Source: Lotus japonicus (Eukaryota > Streptophyta > Magnoliopsida > Fabales > Fabaceae). From it: a stretch of 64,000 bases of DNA. Location of the stretch: NCBI RefSeq assembly GCF_012489685.1, contig NC_080045.1, forward strand, positions 10,627,648-10,691,647, given 5' to 3'. Both the position numbers and the translations under genes were made by a program. The first letter of the stretch is position 1, and the number at the start of each line of letters is the position of its first letter. This document shows positions 48,470 to 60,800 of the stretch, piece by piece. The notes beneath the pieces are model-generated. The model was not told the DNA's origin. It searched no databases and saw only the letters and a list, made by a program, of their open reading frames with translations.

Positions 48470-49860
48470 TGCCCCTGGGAAAATGAGTTTTCACAAGTCT
48501 GATGAAATTTGGGCTTTTTTTACCTCTTTCAATTACCCTTACTCGTTTGCTTCAAGCCCATGCTTTTATATAACGGGTGCTGGCACAATCATTAGATATG
48601 GTTGTTTATCGACCAAAAAAAAAAGATATGGTTGTTTGAACTTTTAAATCGAGAGTTCAATTCTTAGGAGCCGCACTCTTAAAAATAATTTGACATTCAC
48701 CACACCAAAATGAAAATTGCGAGAGGAAATGACACACCAAAAAAATATATTTTAAGATAATATATTCAAATGCTCTTTCACATGTTGCACAAGATTAATA
48801 TACTAATGTTTGAACGCCATGCATCTAACTTTTTGGGCTTTGTTGCCATCCTGTAGCATTGAATTAATATACTAATATCAGCACACGGGTGCATTTTATC
48901 TTTTAAAAACAATAGAATTGCCTTGGACAAAACAAATAGAATTGCCTTTGACAAAAAAAAAAAAATAGAACTGCATGAATTTTGTTAAAATTAAGAATAA
49001 AATAAATTTTTGAAAGTATAATGTATTCACTCAAAGAAGATTTTTTAACATAAAATATTAAGACATTATAATGTATTCTTTAAAAAAATTAATATTTTAT
49101 TTAGGGTGTGTTTGTTTACTAATTGTATTGGATGTAATTGTGATTTTTATCAATCCAATAACTTTTTCGCATATTCCCATAATATTGGTCCGTTAGAAAA
49201 TTTGACATAATAACCTAAATTTGTCGATTGAAAGTATATTTTACGAGGAAAGTTGTGTCTACACACCTCTCCATTATTTCATCTTTTAAGAGATATAGAA
49301 ATAAAAAAAAGAGAAATTAGTAATATGAAAATAATATGTAAGAAAAATATGAGCTAAGAATATCAAAGTTCTTTTACCTAAAATCAAATATAATAGTGTA
49401 GAAAAATACTAACAATATTTACTTGTTTTTTTAAAATTCTTTAATCAATTGGTCCAAACTCATGTTGGATGGTTTTCAATTTAATAGAACTTTTTTTAAT
49501 AAACATTCGATACCCGGATGTTACTAGATTTAGGATTTAGTCACAGTTAAGACTTCTCATGCCTCTTCAGAATGTGTTATGTAGAAATCGAACTTGAGAG
49601 CTCTTCTCACACACTCGGTCTATGTTGCACATGAGTAGATGATTTAATAGAAAGAATCCACTTAATTTCAATAGATTATTAAGTTAAAAAGAAAAGATTT
49701 AAAAATATTCTCGTTTGGGTCCCTTTCACTTTAGTGGCTACGTGGATAGAAGACAGGGAAACATTTGTCACAATCAAAGTGAAAGTAAGTAATTTACACA
49801 ACACGACAAACAAAGTAGTAACGCGCGGAGAGAGAAAGAGAAAGATAGTACAGATACACG
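48470..49860. other. Intergenic AT-rich DNA
   Basis: No gene recognised. At 49104 GGGTGTGTTTGTTTACTAA resembles a single Harbinger/hAT-like terminus without a partner. Confidence 0.5.
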
Positions 49861-50427
49861 GTACTGCCTGCACAAGTTTCAGTTTCTCACACACACACAT
49901 ACACCATTCAGAGAGAGAAAGAAAAAGAAAAAGAGTTTTGGAGTTTCTTCTCTCTCTGAAACTCAACTGAACTTTCTAGAGAGTAAGAAATCTCAGGTCA
50001 GTTCTTCTCTTCAATCTTCATCATCTATTATTTTTTCTTCTTCTCTATTTGATTTGATTAGCTTTTTGTTCATTCCAGAATCCAGATTCTGTTACTGGTA
50101 GTTACTTTCTTCATTTTTTGATTAGCCTTGTACTTCATTTTCTTCTTCCTTTTCCTTTTTCTAGGTTTTTTTTTTTTTTTCATTCTTGATTATTCAACTG
50201 TATTTGACATTTTGCATTTGGGTTTCATGCATTGAAATAAATGCTGCTTAGTGCTTCTCATTTTACCAGTGATTGTAATTTTGGCCTGATTTGTTGTTCT
50301 GTTTTATTTTTTAAATGTTCCATGTTTGATTCTTTATTCTCTATGAAGACATGGATATGTAGATTTTAATTGAGGCTGGAATGAAGTTGTTGATTTTTTC
50401 ATTCAACAGGTGTTTGTTTGTTTTGAG
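49861..50427 (+). promoter_or_regulatory. 5' leader of the FLZ gene with CA/GA repeats and a leader intron
   Basis: CA-rich (49888-49902) and GA-rich (49910-49940) tracts precede a probable 5'-UTR exon ending at 49996, an intron 49997-50409 (GTCAGT donor, CAACAG acceptor), and a short leader before the ATG at 50428. GA/CT tracts near plant start sites are common. No TATA box could be chosen with confidence. Confidence 0.55.
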
Positions 50428-52031
50428 ATGATGCTGAGGAAGAGGACAGGGTCAATCCAGGAAGATCAACAACAACAACACCACATGGGTCAAATGGAAG
50501 TCTCTGATACAAATTGTGACTACCATCATGCCTTGGAGAGTAATGTCAAAAGCAGCAACTCACTTTTCAAAGCCCCAATTTTATTTGTGGGTTTGGGACC
50601 AAAGGGCTTGTTGGATTCTGATTCAGTTAGGAGCCCCACTTCCCCACTAGATGTAACATTGCTTTCAAATCTAGGAAACCTCTTAAGAACCCCAAGATCA
50701 TCATCCATTGAGGGGCAGCAGCAACATAGGAGCTGGGACTGTGCCAAAGTTGGTTTAGGTATCATAGATTCTCTGGAGGATTGTTCTAATGTTTCTGGGA
50801 AAATTAATATTCTCCTATCATCTGAGACCAAGAAGACTAGTCTCAGTCCCCAAATGATTACCAAACCCCCAACTTGTAAGTCCTGTGTGGATCCTGTTCA
50901 GGCCTCTAAGTCTTTACCTAAAGATTTTTATAAGCTTCCCTATACCCATAATAGTTCTTCTGCTAACCACAAGGGTGAATCCACTGTTCTTTTTGAGATT
51001 GGAGAGACCCCACTAGAATATGAGTCCCTTGGGAAAAATTGTTCTTGTTCATTGGACTCCTCCAGTTCAATGAAAAATCTTTCTGGTTTAACTGGTTCTA
51101 ACTTTGATTCAGATTCTGAGATTTTATCCTCTCCTCCTCATTTTATTGGAGGAAGCCACAACCCAAACACCTTGCCACCTGCAGAGTTAAATTCAAATTC
51201 AAACCCTGTGCCAGCATCATCCTCCTCTAATGAATTTATCAAGTCCCTATCAGCTAGTGAGATTGAAAACTCTGAGGACTACACATGTGTGATTTCCCAT
51301 GGTCCCAATCCCAAAACAACCCATATTTTCTGTGACTCTATCTTGGAAGTTCATGCTAATGATCTTAAAAAGTATTGTAAGAGTGAAGAAGAGGAAGAGG
51401 AGGAGGCGAAACTGTCCTCTCCCATGGTTAACAAGTTACAGACTCCAAACCAATTTCCCTCTGGTGACTTTTTGTGTGTCTGTTACTATTGCAACAATGA
51501 ACTGGTAGAGGGGGAAGATATTTACATTTATAGGTAGATTAGCACTGATGCATCTCTTTTCTGTTTTAGGATCAGATTTTCTTTTATCAGAATCAATTCT
51601 AAAACTTAGAAGCAACTCACAGAAGCTTCTTCCCATAATTGATTCTGATATGGATAGAATTGATTGCCAGAGTTTCTAATCATGTATGTTTGGATACACG
51701 TGGAAAACCACAGCGAAGTAAAAATCTCGGTGGAGAGCCACAAAAGCTAAGGGAAGTTGCTTCTGTCCACCATGTGATTTTGGCTCATCATGGTTTTTCA
51801 TCGTGTATCCAAACACCACTTAACAATTTCTTTTATGGATTGAATTCATTCTAAGATTGGGTTCTTTTGATATCCTGCAGAGGTGAAAAATCATTTTGCA
51901 GTCCAGCTTGCCGTGCCATGGAGATCATGATTGATGAGGAGCTAGAAGAACCCGATTCATCATCTGAGAAATCTCTAGAGGGGGAATCTGGTGGTGAACT
52001 TTTTGAAACAGGCTTCATCAAAGCTATATAG
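50428..52031 (+). CDS. FLZ: FCS-like zinc finger (FLZ, DUF581) protein
   Basis: Two coding exons, 50428-51533 and 51881-52031, joined in phase within an Arg codon, giving 418 aa. I chose ATG 50428 (MMLRKRTGSIQ) because it starts the conserved MLRKR block; the frame upstream has no ATG. The FLZ domain is complete at the C-terminus: C352-x2-C355 (CYYCNNELVEGEDIYIYRG) then F374-C375-S376 and C379 (KSFCSPACRAMEIMIDEE), split by the intron as usual for the family. The long N-terminus is Ser/Pro-rich, with conserved-looking LFxVGLGPKGLLDSDSVRSPTSPLD and an acidic run EEEEEEE (about residue 325). FLZ proteins bind the SnRK1 kinase catalytic subunit through this domain and act as scaffolds in energy and stress signalling; the length fits the FLZ8/10-like long subgroup. 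Confidence 0.93.
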
Positions 52032-53240
52032 AGGGCTTTTCAGCCATTGGCACTGAGGCCATGAAATGAGTAAACGCACCTGATCATCTGTTCACAAAGG
52101 GCTGTTTTTTGTGTGCATTATTAGCAGCCATGGATGGTTGTTTTGTACATCATTGCGTTTGCTGTTGGTTTTTGTGCTTTTCATGGTCTTGGTGGATGTG
52201 GTTCTCTTCAGCTAGATAATTGGTTTCCATAATTAAGTTGATAGATATGTTAAGACACTATATGATAGGTTAAGCTTTTTTGTTTTTTCTCATTAAGGTT
52301 TAAGCCTTTTTTTTCATGGCTTATCCCTTATTGTCGGTGCTTTGCCTTTATCTCTATTATGTCAGTATATGCAACCCACTCAGACAAGTGTCTGACTTGG
52401 AAGGTTGTGCTGCTTGTAATGAATATGGAACTATATGCTTTCCGATGAATTTTGGATTGTGAATTGGAAAACTAATTGATTTGATCCTTTAATCATTCAT
52501 GGGGTGGGATTGTTCTTAATTTTTTTTACTGGATCATTTTTTTAACTTGGATTTGACTAGGTTCAAGAAACTTGATGATTTGTGTTTAAATCATCGAGTT
52601 TATTTACAGTTGATGGCTTAATTTGAAGTATAACTTCTAAAGCTCTGGGCCCAAATGGATTTTAACCTTTCTTCTTTAAGCAATACTTGGAATTTAATTT
52701 GGAAATGGTAGGGAATGATGTTTGGAAGCTGGTGTAGGATGCTTACAGGGGTGGCTTTTATAATCCAATATGGCAGAGACTTTGTTGGTATGGATTCCCA
52801 AAGTTCATCATCCTTCCCAGTTTGAAGAATTTAGACTGATGATTAGTCTATGCAACACCTTATACAATTGATAACAAAGGTCCTTGAGTAAATTTGGTTT
52901 CTCTTCTAACATTGTTTCACTGATGAACTTAGAACACTTGAGTTAAAAACAATGAATATTTTGTATTTGAGATCTCTTTAAGTAAGCTTTCTAACCATAA
53001 ATTCCATAGAATTTCGATACTTGTGGATTGATTTAAAAATCAAATATTAAGGTTGTTTAAGGGTGAAAGTGGTAGAATCAAGGAGCAACTTGCAAGAAAA
53101 ACTAGTATCACTAGATATCCAAAAAATTATGAAACTTTTATCAGTTTGAAGCCCCCTATGAGAGGGGGGAAGGAAAAACAAAAACTGATTAAAGGCAAAC
53201 GGGAGTAAATTACCTATTATCTACCGAATTATCTTAAGAC
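52032..53240. other. FLZ 3' UTR and intergenic DNA
   Basis: The first 300-400 bases are the probable 3' UTR. Around 52620-52870 a minus- or plus-strand retroelement scrap is possible ('GMEFNLEMVGNDVWKLV' type frames) but too short to name. No gene recognised. Confidence 0.4.
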
Positions 53241-53348
53241 TGCGAATATTTTATTTCAAATTGAAGCAAAATTTGCAAAAAAAAAAATTATGGAAAACGT
53301 TAGTACTAAAATTTGGAGGTAATAAATAGTAAATGAATTGAAGTGTAA
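53241..53348. repeat. Left copy of a direct repeat of about 107 bp flanking the foldback
   Basis: Begins TGCGAATATTTTATTTCAAA and ends GAATTGAAGTGTAAA. A second copy in the same direction lies at 55377-55482 with about 15-20% differences by eye. Confidence 0.7.
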
Positions 53349-53360
53349 ACCTATAGTATA

Positions 53361-53657
53361 CTCTCTCTGTTCTTATATAACTGACACTATTTTGATCTTT
53401 TTCTCTTTTTTTTTTGACACTTTTACAATTTTAAGAGAGAATTAATTATACTTTACCAATTGTACCCTTCATTTATTGGTGGTAGGAAAATTGAAAAGTT
53501 ATAATTAATAAGAGAGATAAAGGGTATAATAGGAAGTTAGAGTAGTAATTTTAATAAAACAAGAACATTAATTGTTTTTTAATTAAGAACATTAATTTTT
53601 ATTTCTTAATACTTGTGCAACAATCTTAAAGTGTCAGTTATATAAGAACAGATTAAG
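53361..53657. mobile_element. Stowaway/mariner-type MITE, about 297 bp
   Basis: The left end CTCTCTCTGTTCTTATATAA and the inverse of the right end CTTAATCTGTTCTTATATAA form a TIR with GACACT inside, flanked by TA on both sides (53359-53360 and 53658-53659). Confidence 0.75.
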
Positions 53658-53666
53658 TACTATTTT

Positions 53667-55365
53667 CGAAACTAAAAAGTAGTAACTTCGACAAGTCTCA
53701 CCCCTTCATTCTATGTCGTTATTCATAAGTTTTCTCTCTCATACTATAATTATTAATTAGTATATAGATGATGTCATATTTATATTTTTTGGTTTTTTAG
53801 TAATTTAAATATTAAATAATTTCATATTTTCAAAAATGATTAATGTATTAATATTACATTTAATAGTTATTAATGACATTAGAATAATTAACAAAAGTCA
53901 ATTGCGATTTTTTTAAAAAATAACTATTATATTAATTTGACAGTTAATGCTTTTTAATGACATTAGAATATTAAATAAAAGTTCATTATGACTTTTCTAC
54001 CACTAAGAATAAGATGTATGCTCACAAAATCGTTTTTATACTAATGATTATAGTTATTTTTTATATAAAAAAATAAAAACAAATTTGAATGTAATATCTT
54101 ACGTTAAAAATGGTTGAAAATGATATCAAATATGCCATAAAAATTGATATTAAATAGCTTTAAATGATTAATTTGGAAATTAACTCAAAAAAATTACATT
54201 TTATATTTCATATATACATTTGGAAGATTAAAATGGTTTTGGTATATTAATCCAAAACGTAACAAATTAGAAAGAAAAAAAGGAATTATAATATAATTAG
54301 GATTAGAAAAAATAAATTAAATAAGTGATATACGTAATTAAAAAAGAAAAAAAAGAAAATATGAAAAAGGCTGATGTATGTCAACAAAGTACTTTTATTC
54401 CATTTGTGCATGGCGCCGGATCAATACTAATATTTGAGTCAGTTTGAAATTTAATATTACTAGTATTGACCTCGCGCCATGCACAGATGAAATAAGAGCA
54501 CTTTGCCGGCATACATCAGACTTTTTCATATTTTCTCTCTTATTTTTCTTTTTTAAATATGTATATCACATATTTGAATTTTTTTCTTCTAATCCTAGTT
54601 ACATTCTAATTCCCTATTTTTTCTTCTAATTTGTTTTGCTTTGAATCAATATACTAAAACATTTTTAATCTTCTAGATGTATATACAAAAACATAAAATA
54701 CAAAATTTTTAAGTTAATTTTCAAATCAATTCCTTTAAACTATTTGATATCAAATTTTTTATGACATATTTAATATCATTTTGAACGTAAGATATTGCAT
54801 TCATTTTTTTTATTTTGTTATATAAAAAAATCATAATCCATTTTTAACATTGGAAAACTAACATAATACTAACCTACTCGGTCCCTCAGAAGCAGTGTTT
54901 CCACCTCTACTGAAGGCACCTCAAGAACTCTAATACCCGGATGAAGATTACTAGCACCAAGCCTTCGCAAGGCTATCAGCCACTGAGTTACACTCCTGTG
55001 GAACCCAAGCTAGGGACATGTCCCACCTCCGGTGCTTTGTCGACATACATCTTAATGGTATAAAAGTTCTAATGTCATTTAAAACCATTAAATGTCAAAT
55101 TAATACATCAGTTATTTTCGAAAAAAAAAGTTACAATTGACTTTTGTTAATTATTTTAAGGTCATTAATAACTATTAAATACAATATTAATACACTAATT
55201 ATTTTTGAAAATACAATTATTTAATATTTAAATTAATAAAAAAATCAGAAAATATTAGTATGTCATCATCTACCTACTAATTATAGTATGAGAGAAAGCT
55301 TATGAAGAAAGACATAGAATAAAGATGTGACACTTATCGGAGGTGCGACTTTTTTGTTTCAGAAA
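53667..55365. repeat. Giant inverted repeat (foldback), arms of about 750 bp
   Basis: The left arm (53667 to about 54416) and right arm (about 54475 to 55365) are inverse copies almost end to end. Paired examples are TCTCTCATACTATAATTA (left, 53741) with its inverse at 55280, 'gtaatatcttacgtt' at 54090 with its inverse at 54785, and the innermost pair CTGATGTATGTCAACAAAGT/GTGCATGGCGC with its inverse at 54475-54528. The spacer between arms is only about 60 bp. The right arm is longer because of an inserted LINE scrap. No ORF of note. Confidence 0.8.
54875..55030 (-). mobile_element. LINE RNase H scrap inserted in the right arm of the foldback
   Basis: The minus strand reads MSLAWVPQECNSVADSLA, the conserved C-terminal end of LINE/plant RNase H domains, then frames break. 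The segment is absent from the left arm. Confidence 0.6.
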
Positions 55366-55376
55366 CATATAGAATT

Positions 55377-55482
55377 TGCGAAAATTTTACTCCAAATTGA
55401 AGGAAAATTTGCAAGAAAATATTTATGGGAAAAGTTAGTAATAGAATTTGGAGGTGATAAATGATGAATGAAATGAAGTGTA
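55377..55482. repeat. Right copy of the direct repeat flanking the foldback
   Basis: Begins TGCGAAAATTTTACTCCAAA and ends GAAATGAAGTGTAG; the partner of 53241-53348 in the same orientation. Confidence 0.7.
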
Positions 55483-56118
55483 GTATTTAAGTTAGTTTAA
55501 AATTTAATATTGTATGAGCAAACCTCAAACTAATTGAGTGTGATTTTCAATTGGAGCTGATGTCTCACCATCCGATCCCAGTTGCCGAACATACACGAAA
55601 AGCCAACATGCAAAACGCCACGTTATGTCTGAAACAAAGTTAACCTGACCATGGTTAAAATGCTTTACCAGAGATGTAAGTGTAGTTAGGTGTTCAGTTT
55701 CAGTCCATGTTGCCGTTTTATTATGTGACTCAGCTTTTCATGATTTTTTTTCACAAGAAAAAGAGAGAATCTAGAGCATCCACGTGTAAGCTTAGAAATC
55801 AATCCAACAGTATCTAACGGTCAGGATTGAAATATTCATTTCAAAGCAACTTTTTTCCCTTTATTTTTCTTTATTCTTTTTTCTAAAGCATAGAATTGCA
55901 GTTCACCGACCACTAGTTTTATATGGTTTATTTCCTCTTTCTTGTTTCCCTTTTGGGGAGTTATGTGCACGTGTTGTAAAATGAGTGGTTTGTTCTTTGA
56001 GAGTCCACTATAGAATTCCCATTTTATTCTTCTTTTTCCCCTTAATTACTCAAGAATGATTGATAATGTAATTTCAAAAAAAAATGATAATGTTATACGA
56101 AATTTCAAACAAATTAAT
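55483..56118. other. Intergenic DNA, nothing recognised
   Basis: AT-rich, no open frame of note and no element ends seen up to the target duplication of the large MULE at 56119. Confidence 0.5.
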
Positions 56119-56604
56119 ATTGTTAAGGCTTAAAGGGTCCAAATGCCCCTGAGATTACAAAGGGAATCAAATCCAGGACCTAGAAAAATTTTGCATCAAA
56201 TTGGGTCACTAGAATTTTTTTTTAATTCAATTAAGGCCAAAGTGTGCCAGAGCTCAATTTTGTCCTAGTCACCTTTTTCACGTGGCTTTTTAAAATTTTT
56301 TTAATTAGAAAAATTAATTAAAAATAAAATTTTAATTCCAAGTCAGTTATGTCAGCAGAAAAAAAAAATTTAATAAAATCCTAATCTAAACATAAATCTC
56401 TAATCTAAACAATGACCTAAACTAAACAAAATTAAATCCCTAATCTAATAATATCAATTCAGCCCTAAATTAACCCTATCCATCCATCGTCAGCCCCAAT
56501 TTCAACCCTAACGAAGAACAACTCCACCTCCACTCGAACAGCGGAGCACGAGGAACACCTCCACCTCCACTGGAACGACGGAGCACGAGAAGAGAAGGGA
56601 GAAA

Positions 56605-57187
56605 ATGAATTCACAAGACCACGAAGCTTCAAAGAAAGTGAAGAACCCCAGGGTCAGTTGTCGTTCATCCACCTCGTGCCCTTCACCCTCACTTTCACGC
56701 AAGACTTGTGGCTGTGGGAAAGAGGTTATTCTCTACCGATCTCATTCCAGTACTAACCCAGGAAAACTATTTTGGAGGTGCCCTGATTGGAGGGTAATTT
56801 CTTCTGTATCAATACATGTATTTTAATTTCTCTGCCTTCTGGTTCTGGTTGTAATGTTTGATTTTGAAATTGTTCCAAGTGAAAGGGTCTTGTGGGTTTT
56901 TCGAGTGGGATAGAGGTGTTGCTAATGAAGATGAAGATGGTATGGAGGGTTCTTCAAATCTGAATGAAGACATTAATGACATGATGGAAAAAATAATTGC
57001 TAGTTTGAGGGAAGAGCTTCACGAAATGCTGCAGAAGGCAATGGTCAAGTTATGTGAAGACATGAATGAGAAGGACAAAAAAATTGAGAGGATGAAGATG
57101 AAGCTGAAAAGAGAGGGATTCAAGATTAATGTGCTATTGTTCTTATTAGACATTGCTTTGATTGTAGCAGTGTCAAAGTTCTTCTAG
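56605..57187 (+). CDS. GRF-type zinc finger, coiled-coil, membrane-anchored protein of the MULE
   Basis: Exon 1 (56605-56793) begins MNSQDHEASKKVKNPR and carries the zf-GRF start: C35-G-C37-G then STNPGKLFWRCPDWR with C59. Exon 2 (from about 56880) supplies SCGFFEWD, the end of the GRF domain, then an acidic linker, a charged helix of about 50 residues likely to form a coiled coil (IIASLREELHEMLQK..), and a hydrophobic C-terminus INVLLFLLDIALIVAVSKFF typical of a tail anchor. The layout matches the abundant plant 'At4g04775-like' proteins of unknown function. The splice is uncertain: the donor at 56794 leaves phase 0 but neither acceptor (56879 or 56885) restores the frame, so one base may have been lost. 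GRF domains bind nucleic acid in other proteins; here the role is unknown. Confidence 0.75.
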
Positions 57188-57826
57188 GAATGGGGTGTGT
57201 TGGATTTATGGTTTAGGTTGTCATGTATTCTGTTGTTTATCTTCTTATGTGTTCTGTTGTTGGACTTAGAGTTTAGGATGTTATGTGTTGTGTTCTTGTT
57301 GATCTTCTTAGGCATTACTTTGGTTGTAGCAGTGTTAAAGTTATTTTGTATTGAATGAAAATGTCCTATGTAATGAATGCAATCTCTAGATGAGACATTA
57401 ATACAATATGTGTTGGTTGTTTTGAACATTAATGCAACATGGATCTTGTTGTTTTCCCTTGCATTGTTCCATGAGTTATACAATATGTGTTGGTTGTATT
57501 GAATGTCAAAGTTCACATCCTGACTCACAAAAATGTATAGTTGGTGCCCTGTTTTGGCAGTGTATGCACATGATGCAGAATTGAGATAATGCTTAATAAA
57601 CAACAATTCTTATAGAAAACACAACCTCAAAACATGTGAGTCTTGAACATAGAAAATGAGAGTCATAAAGCTATTACAAAAGTAATGGAAAGTAATGTCA
57701 TCCAAGCATTTCATTACAATAATGGTGATGTGGTCCCATCTTCCACTAAATAATACTAATTATTACAAAAAAGACAGATATGAGCATCCAAAGTTGTCCT
57801 GCAGCATCATGTGACCTTCACTTTCT

Positions 57827-60800
57827 TCAGATCCATCTCCTTTTGATAACTCTCTTCTTTGGTTGGTCTTGACTAGCAACAGTTGCCTTGCCCTTATCCC
57901 CTTTGCCAGCAGTTCCACTTGCATGTTCTCCTGGAATCCTATGACCTATCTCATTGTCTGCTCCCCTCTTTTTTCCCCTTTGATTCGAAGCAGCAGCTAC
58001 AGGTTTTTTGGGCTGTGCAGTAGGTTTTTTGGGCTGTGGAGGTGGTGGGACTTGTGGTTTTGTTGCTCTGGCAGCTGCAGCTGGTTGTGGAGGTTGAGGT
58101 GCTGCAGGTTGCTTTCTGGATCTGGCAGGTGGAGGTGCTTGTGGTTGGCTGCTTGCAATGGCAGTTGCAGCTGGCTGTGGAGTTGCAACAGCTTGTTTTT
58201 TGGATCTGGAAGTTGGAGCTTTGAGTGGAGGTGGAGGTGCTTGTTGTTTGCAGTTGCAGCTGGCTGTGGAGGTGCAGCAGCTTGCTTTCTGGATCTGGTA
58301 GTTGGTGCTTTGAGTGGAGGTGGAGGTGACTGTTGTTGATTGTTTGCATTTGCATTTGCAGCTGGTGGAGCTTCTTGTGTTGAAGGAGCAGAAGGAGACA
58401 CATCTTGTGTTGAAGGACCAAATACCTGTAGACAAGGGATTTTTAGACATGATGAACAGAAAAGCACAAGCAGTGTAAAAGAGATTTTATTGATACCTGT
58501 GAGAAATCATGTGGTTCATTCTCTTCTTCAATGTGCCCATCATCAAGAGCACCCTCAGATGGTAGAGGCAAGGGGCACTTCCTCTGGTTGTGTCCTTTTT
58601 TGTGACACCTACTACATGTGTAAGAACTGCCTCCTCTTCTCAATTTGGTTGGGTTCTTCTTATCTGGTTCATCAAGTTCCCTTCTCAATTTTTTTGGCCT
58701 TCCAGGCCCTCTTTTAATCTCAGGAGGAAGGATGTCATCTTGTTGGAGCTTTGGCCATTTATTCTCACCATTAATTGGTGAGATAATGTGCCCATAGCAA
58801 GTGCTATAAGCTGCTTTTTTGTAATATTCATGCACATAATTTTCAGGATTAAGACCCCTATCAGAGAGACAAGACACAACATGTCTGCAGGGAATTCCAT
58901 TTAATTCCCAAAAGTTGCAGGGACATGTTTGCTTCTCTATATCAACTATGAATTGGTCTTCAAAACCAGCATGCTCAACTTGAAATAGACCTTGAGCAAC
59001 CCAAGTTGCTACCCACCCACCACTATAATTTATCTCTCTATCTAGCCTCTTCCTAGGTTTAGGCATCACATTACCCTTCCATCCTTTACTTTTTTCTCTC
59101 AAAGTAGCAAATCTATTCATTAAATACTTTCTAATCCATTCAAACATAGTGATAACATGTTTGTCCCTAGCAACTAAAATGGTACAATTGAAAGCCTCAG
59201 ACAAATTATTCATGGTTACATCACATTTAGGGTAGAAAGAGAAAGCATGCCTGCACCAATGTATTGTAGGGATAGTCATCAGCCACTTGTAAGCATCTTC
59301 ATTTATTGCTTTGATTTGTTGCATTTTCTCCTCCCATAACTCCTTGTATGTTGCTTTGGATGCCCACATGAGAAGGTCTCTAATCTCAGTTCCTCCACCA
59401 AACTTCTGCTTGAAATTGGCATACAAGTGCCTCACACAAAAGCGGTGCTTTACACCAGGAAAGTCCTCCTCAAACACTTGCATTAACCTCTAGGCAGCAC
59501 AATCAGATTGAAATGTAAGTAAAATAAGTAAGCACAATCAGGTTGTAATGTAATGAAAGTAAATACTATATGTTAATTTAGGGTACCTTTTGCTTATCAC
59601 TGATGAACACCCATCTTTTGTCACCGATATCCGGGATTAAATGGTTCAAAAACCATCTCCAAGATTCCTTGCACTCAGCTTCAACCACTGCAAATGCAAG
59701 TGGGAAGTACTGATCATTTGGGTCCCTTCCCACAGCAATTAGAAGGATGCCACCATATTTGGTTTTGAGGTGACATCCATCAATTCCAATAAATGGTCTG
59801 CATGCCTGTTTAAAAGCAGATTTGCATCCCTCCAGACACATATAAAAACAACCAAATCTGGGCTGAAGTGTGGTGGGATTATATCTCAGAATGATAGCTG
59901 CTGTGTTTTCATGATTCACCCTCTTGAGCTCACCTGCATTAGATGTTATCATGGTGTACTGCTTTAGGGCATCTCCCTCAACAACATCCTTAGCAATTTT
60001 TCTCGCATTCCAAGCAGTCCCCCAGCTGACACCTACACTGTATCTTGTCCTCATCTCATGAATTATCTCCTTCACTTGGAGTACTGTACTAGAATTTCTC
60101 ATTCTGTCCTCAATAACCTTTGCAATCCATTTAGCTGTTGCTGCCCTATTTTTGAATGTTCTTCCACATGTGTGTTTAGGATCAAGTGTCTTAATCTTGT
60201 ATGTTGAAGTCCCTTTTACATTGGAACAGTATGCAAGGAAGCCACATTCTTCTTGCTTGCAACCAAACCTCACCCTTTCCTTATCATTCTTCTTGTACCT
60301 CACAGCCTTCCCATTCATCACAGAGTGTGCAAGGATAGCATTCTTAAACTCTTCTGTGGAGGAAAACTCCATTCCCAGTATGAATTTATAGTCTTTGTCC
60401 AAGTCCTCTACCCTGAACCTGATTTGTCTAGCCCTGGCTCCATCATCTTCCTCACCACTAGAATAGTCACTCATCAGCTCATCACTGTCATAGTCCAAAT
60501 CAAAGGGATGCAGGGCTGCATCTTCATGTGGAATGTCAAAGTCCACATCCTGACTTCCATCACCATGTTGCATCTCATTGTTGAAAGATAATGGCCCATC
60601 AGAGTTTCTAGTCACATCCTCACTGCCATCCTCTTGCACATGAAGTGCTTCATTCACATCATGAAACCCATCACCAAGCAAGTTTTTACATATTTCATCT
60701 TCACTGTCTAAGTTCCCATCACTGCTCAATTCAATGTCACTGTCACTGGAGAATGATATGTCAGACTCATAATCACTCTCAGCAAGGCATTTTCCTTTTC

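Noticed and set aside
49500..49620. Another SINE (GAAATCGAACTTGAG resembles a B box)
   Set aside because: No A box at the right distance and no tail; too weak to annotate.
57863..58339. Plus-strand Trp/Cys/Leu-rich frame of 158 codons
   Set aside because: It is the antisense of the Pro/Ala/Gln repeat tail of the transposase and has no family resemblance.
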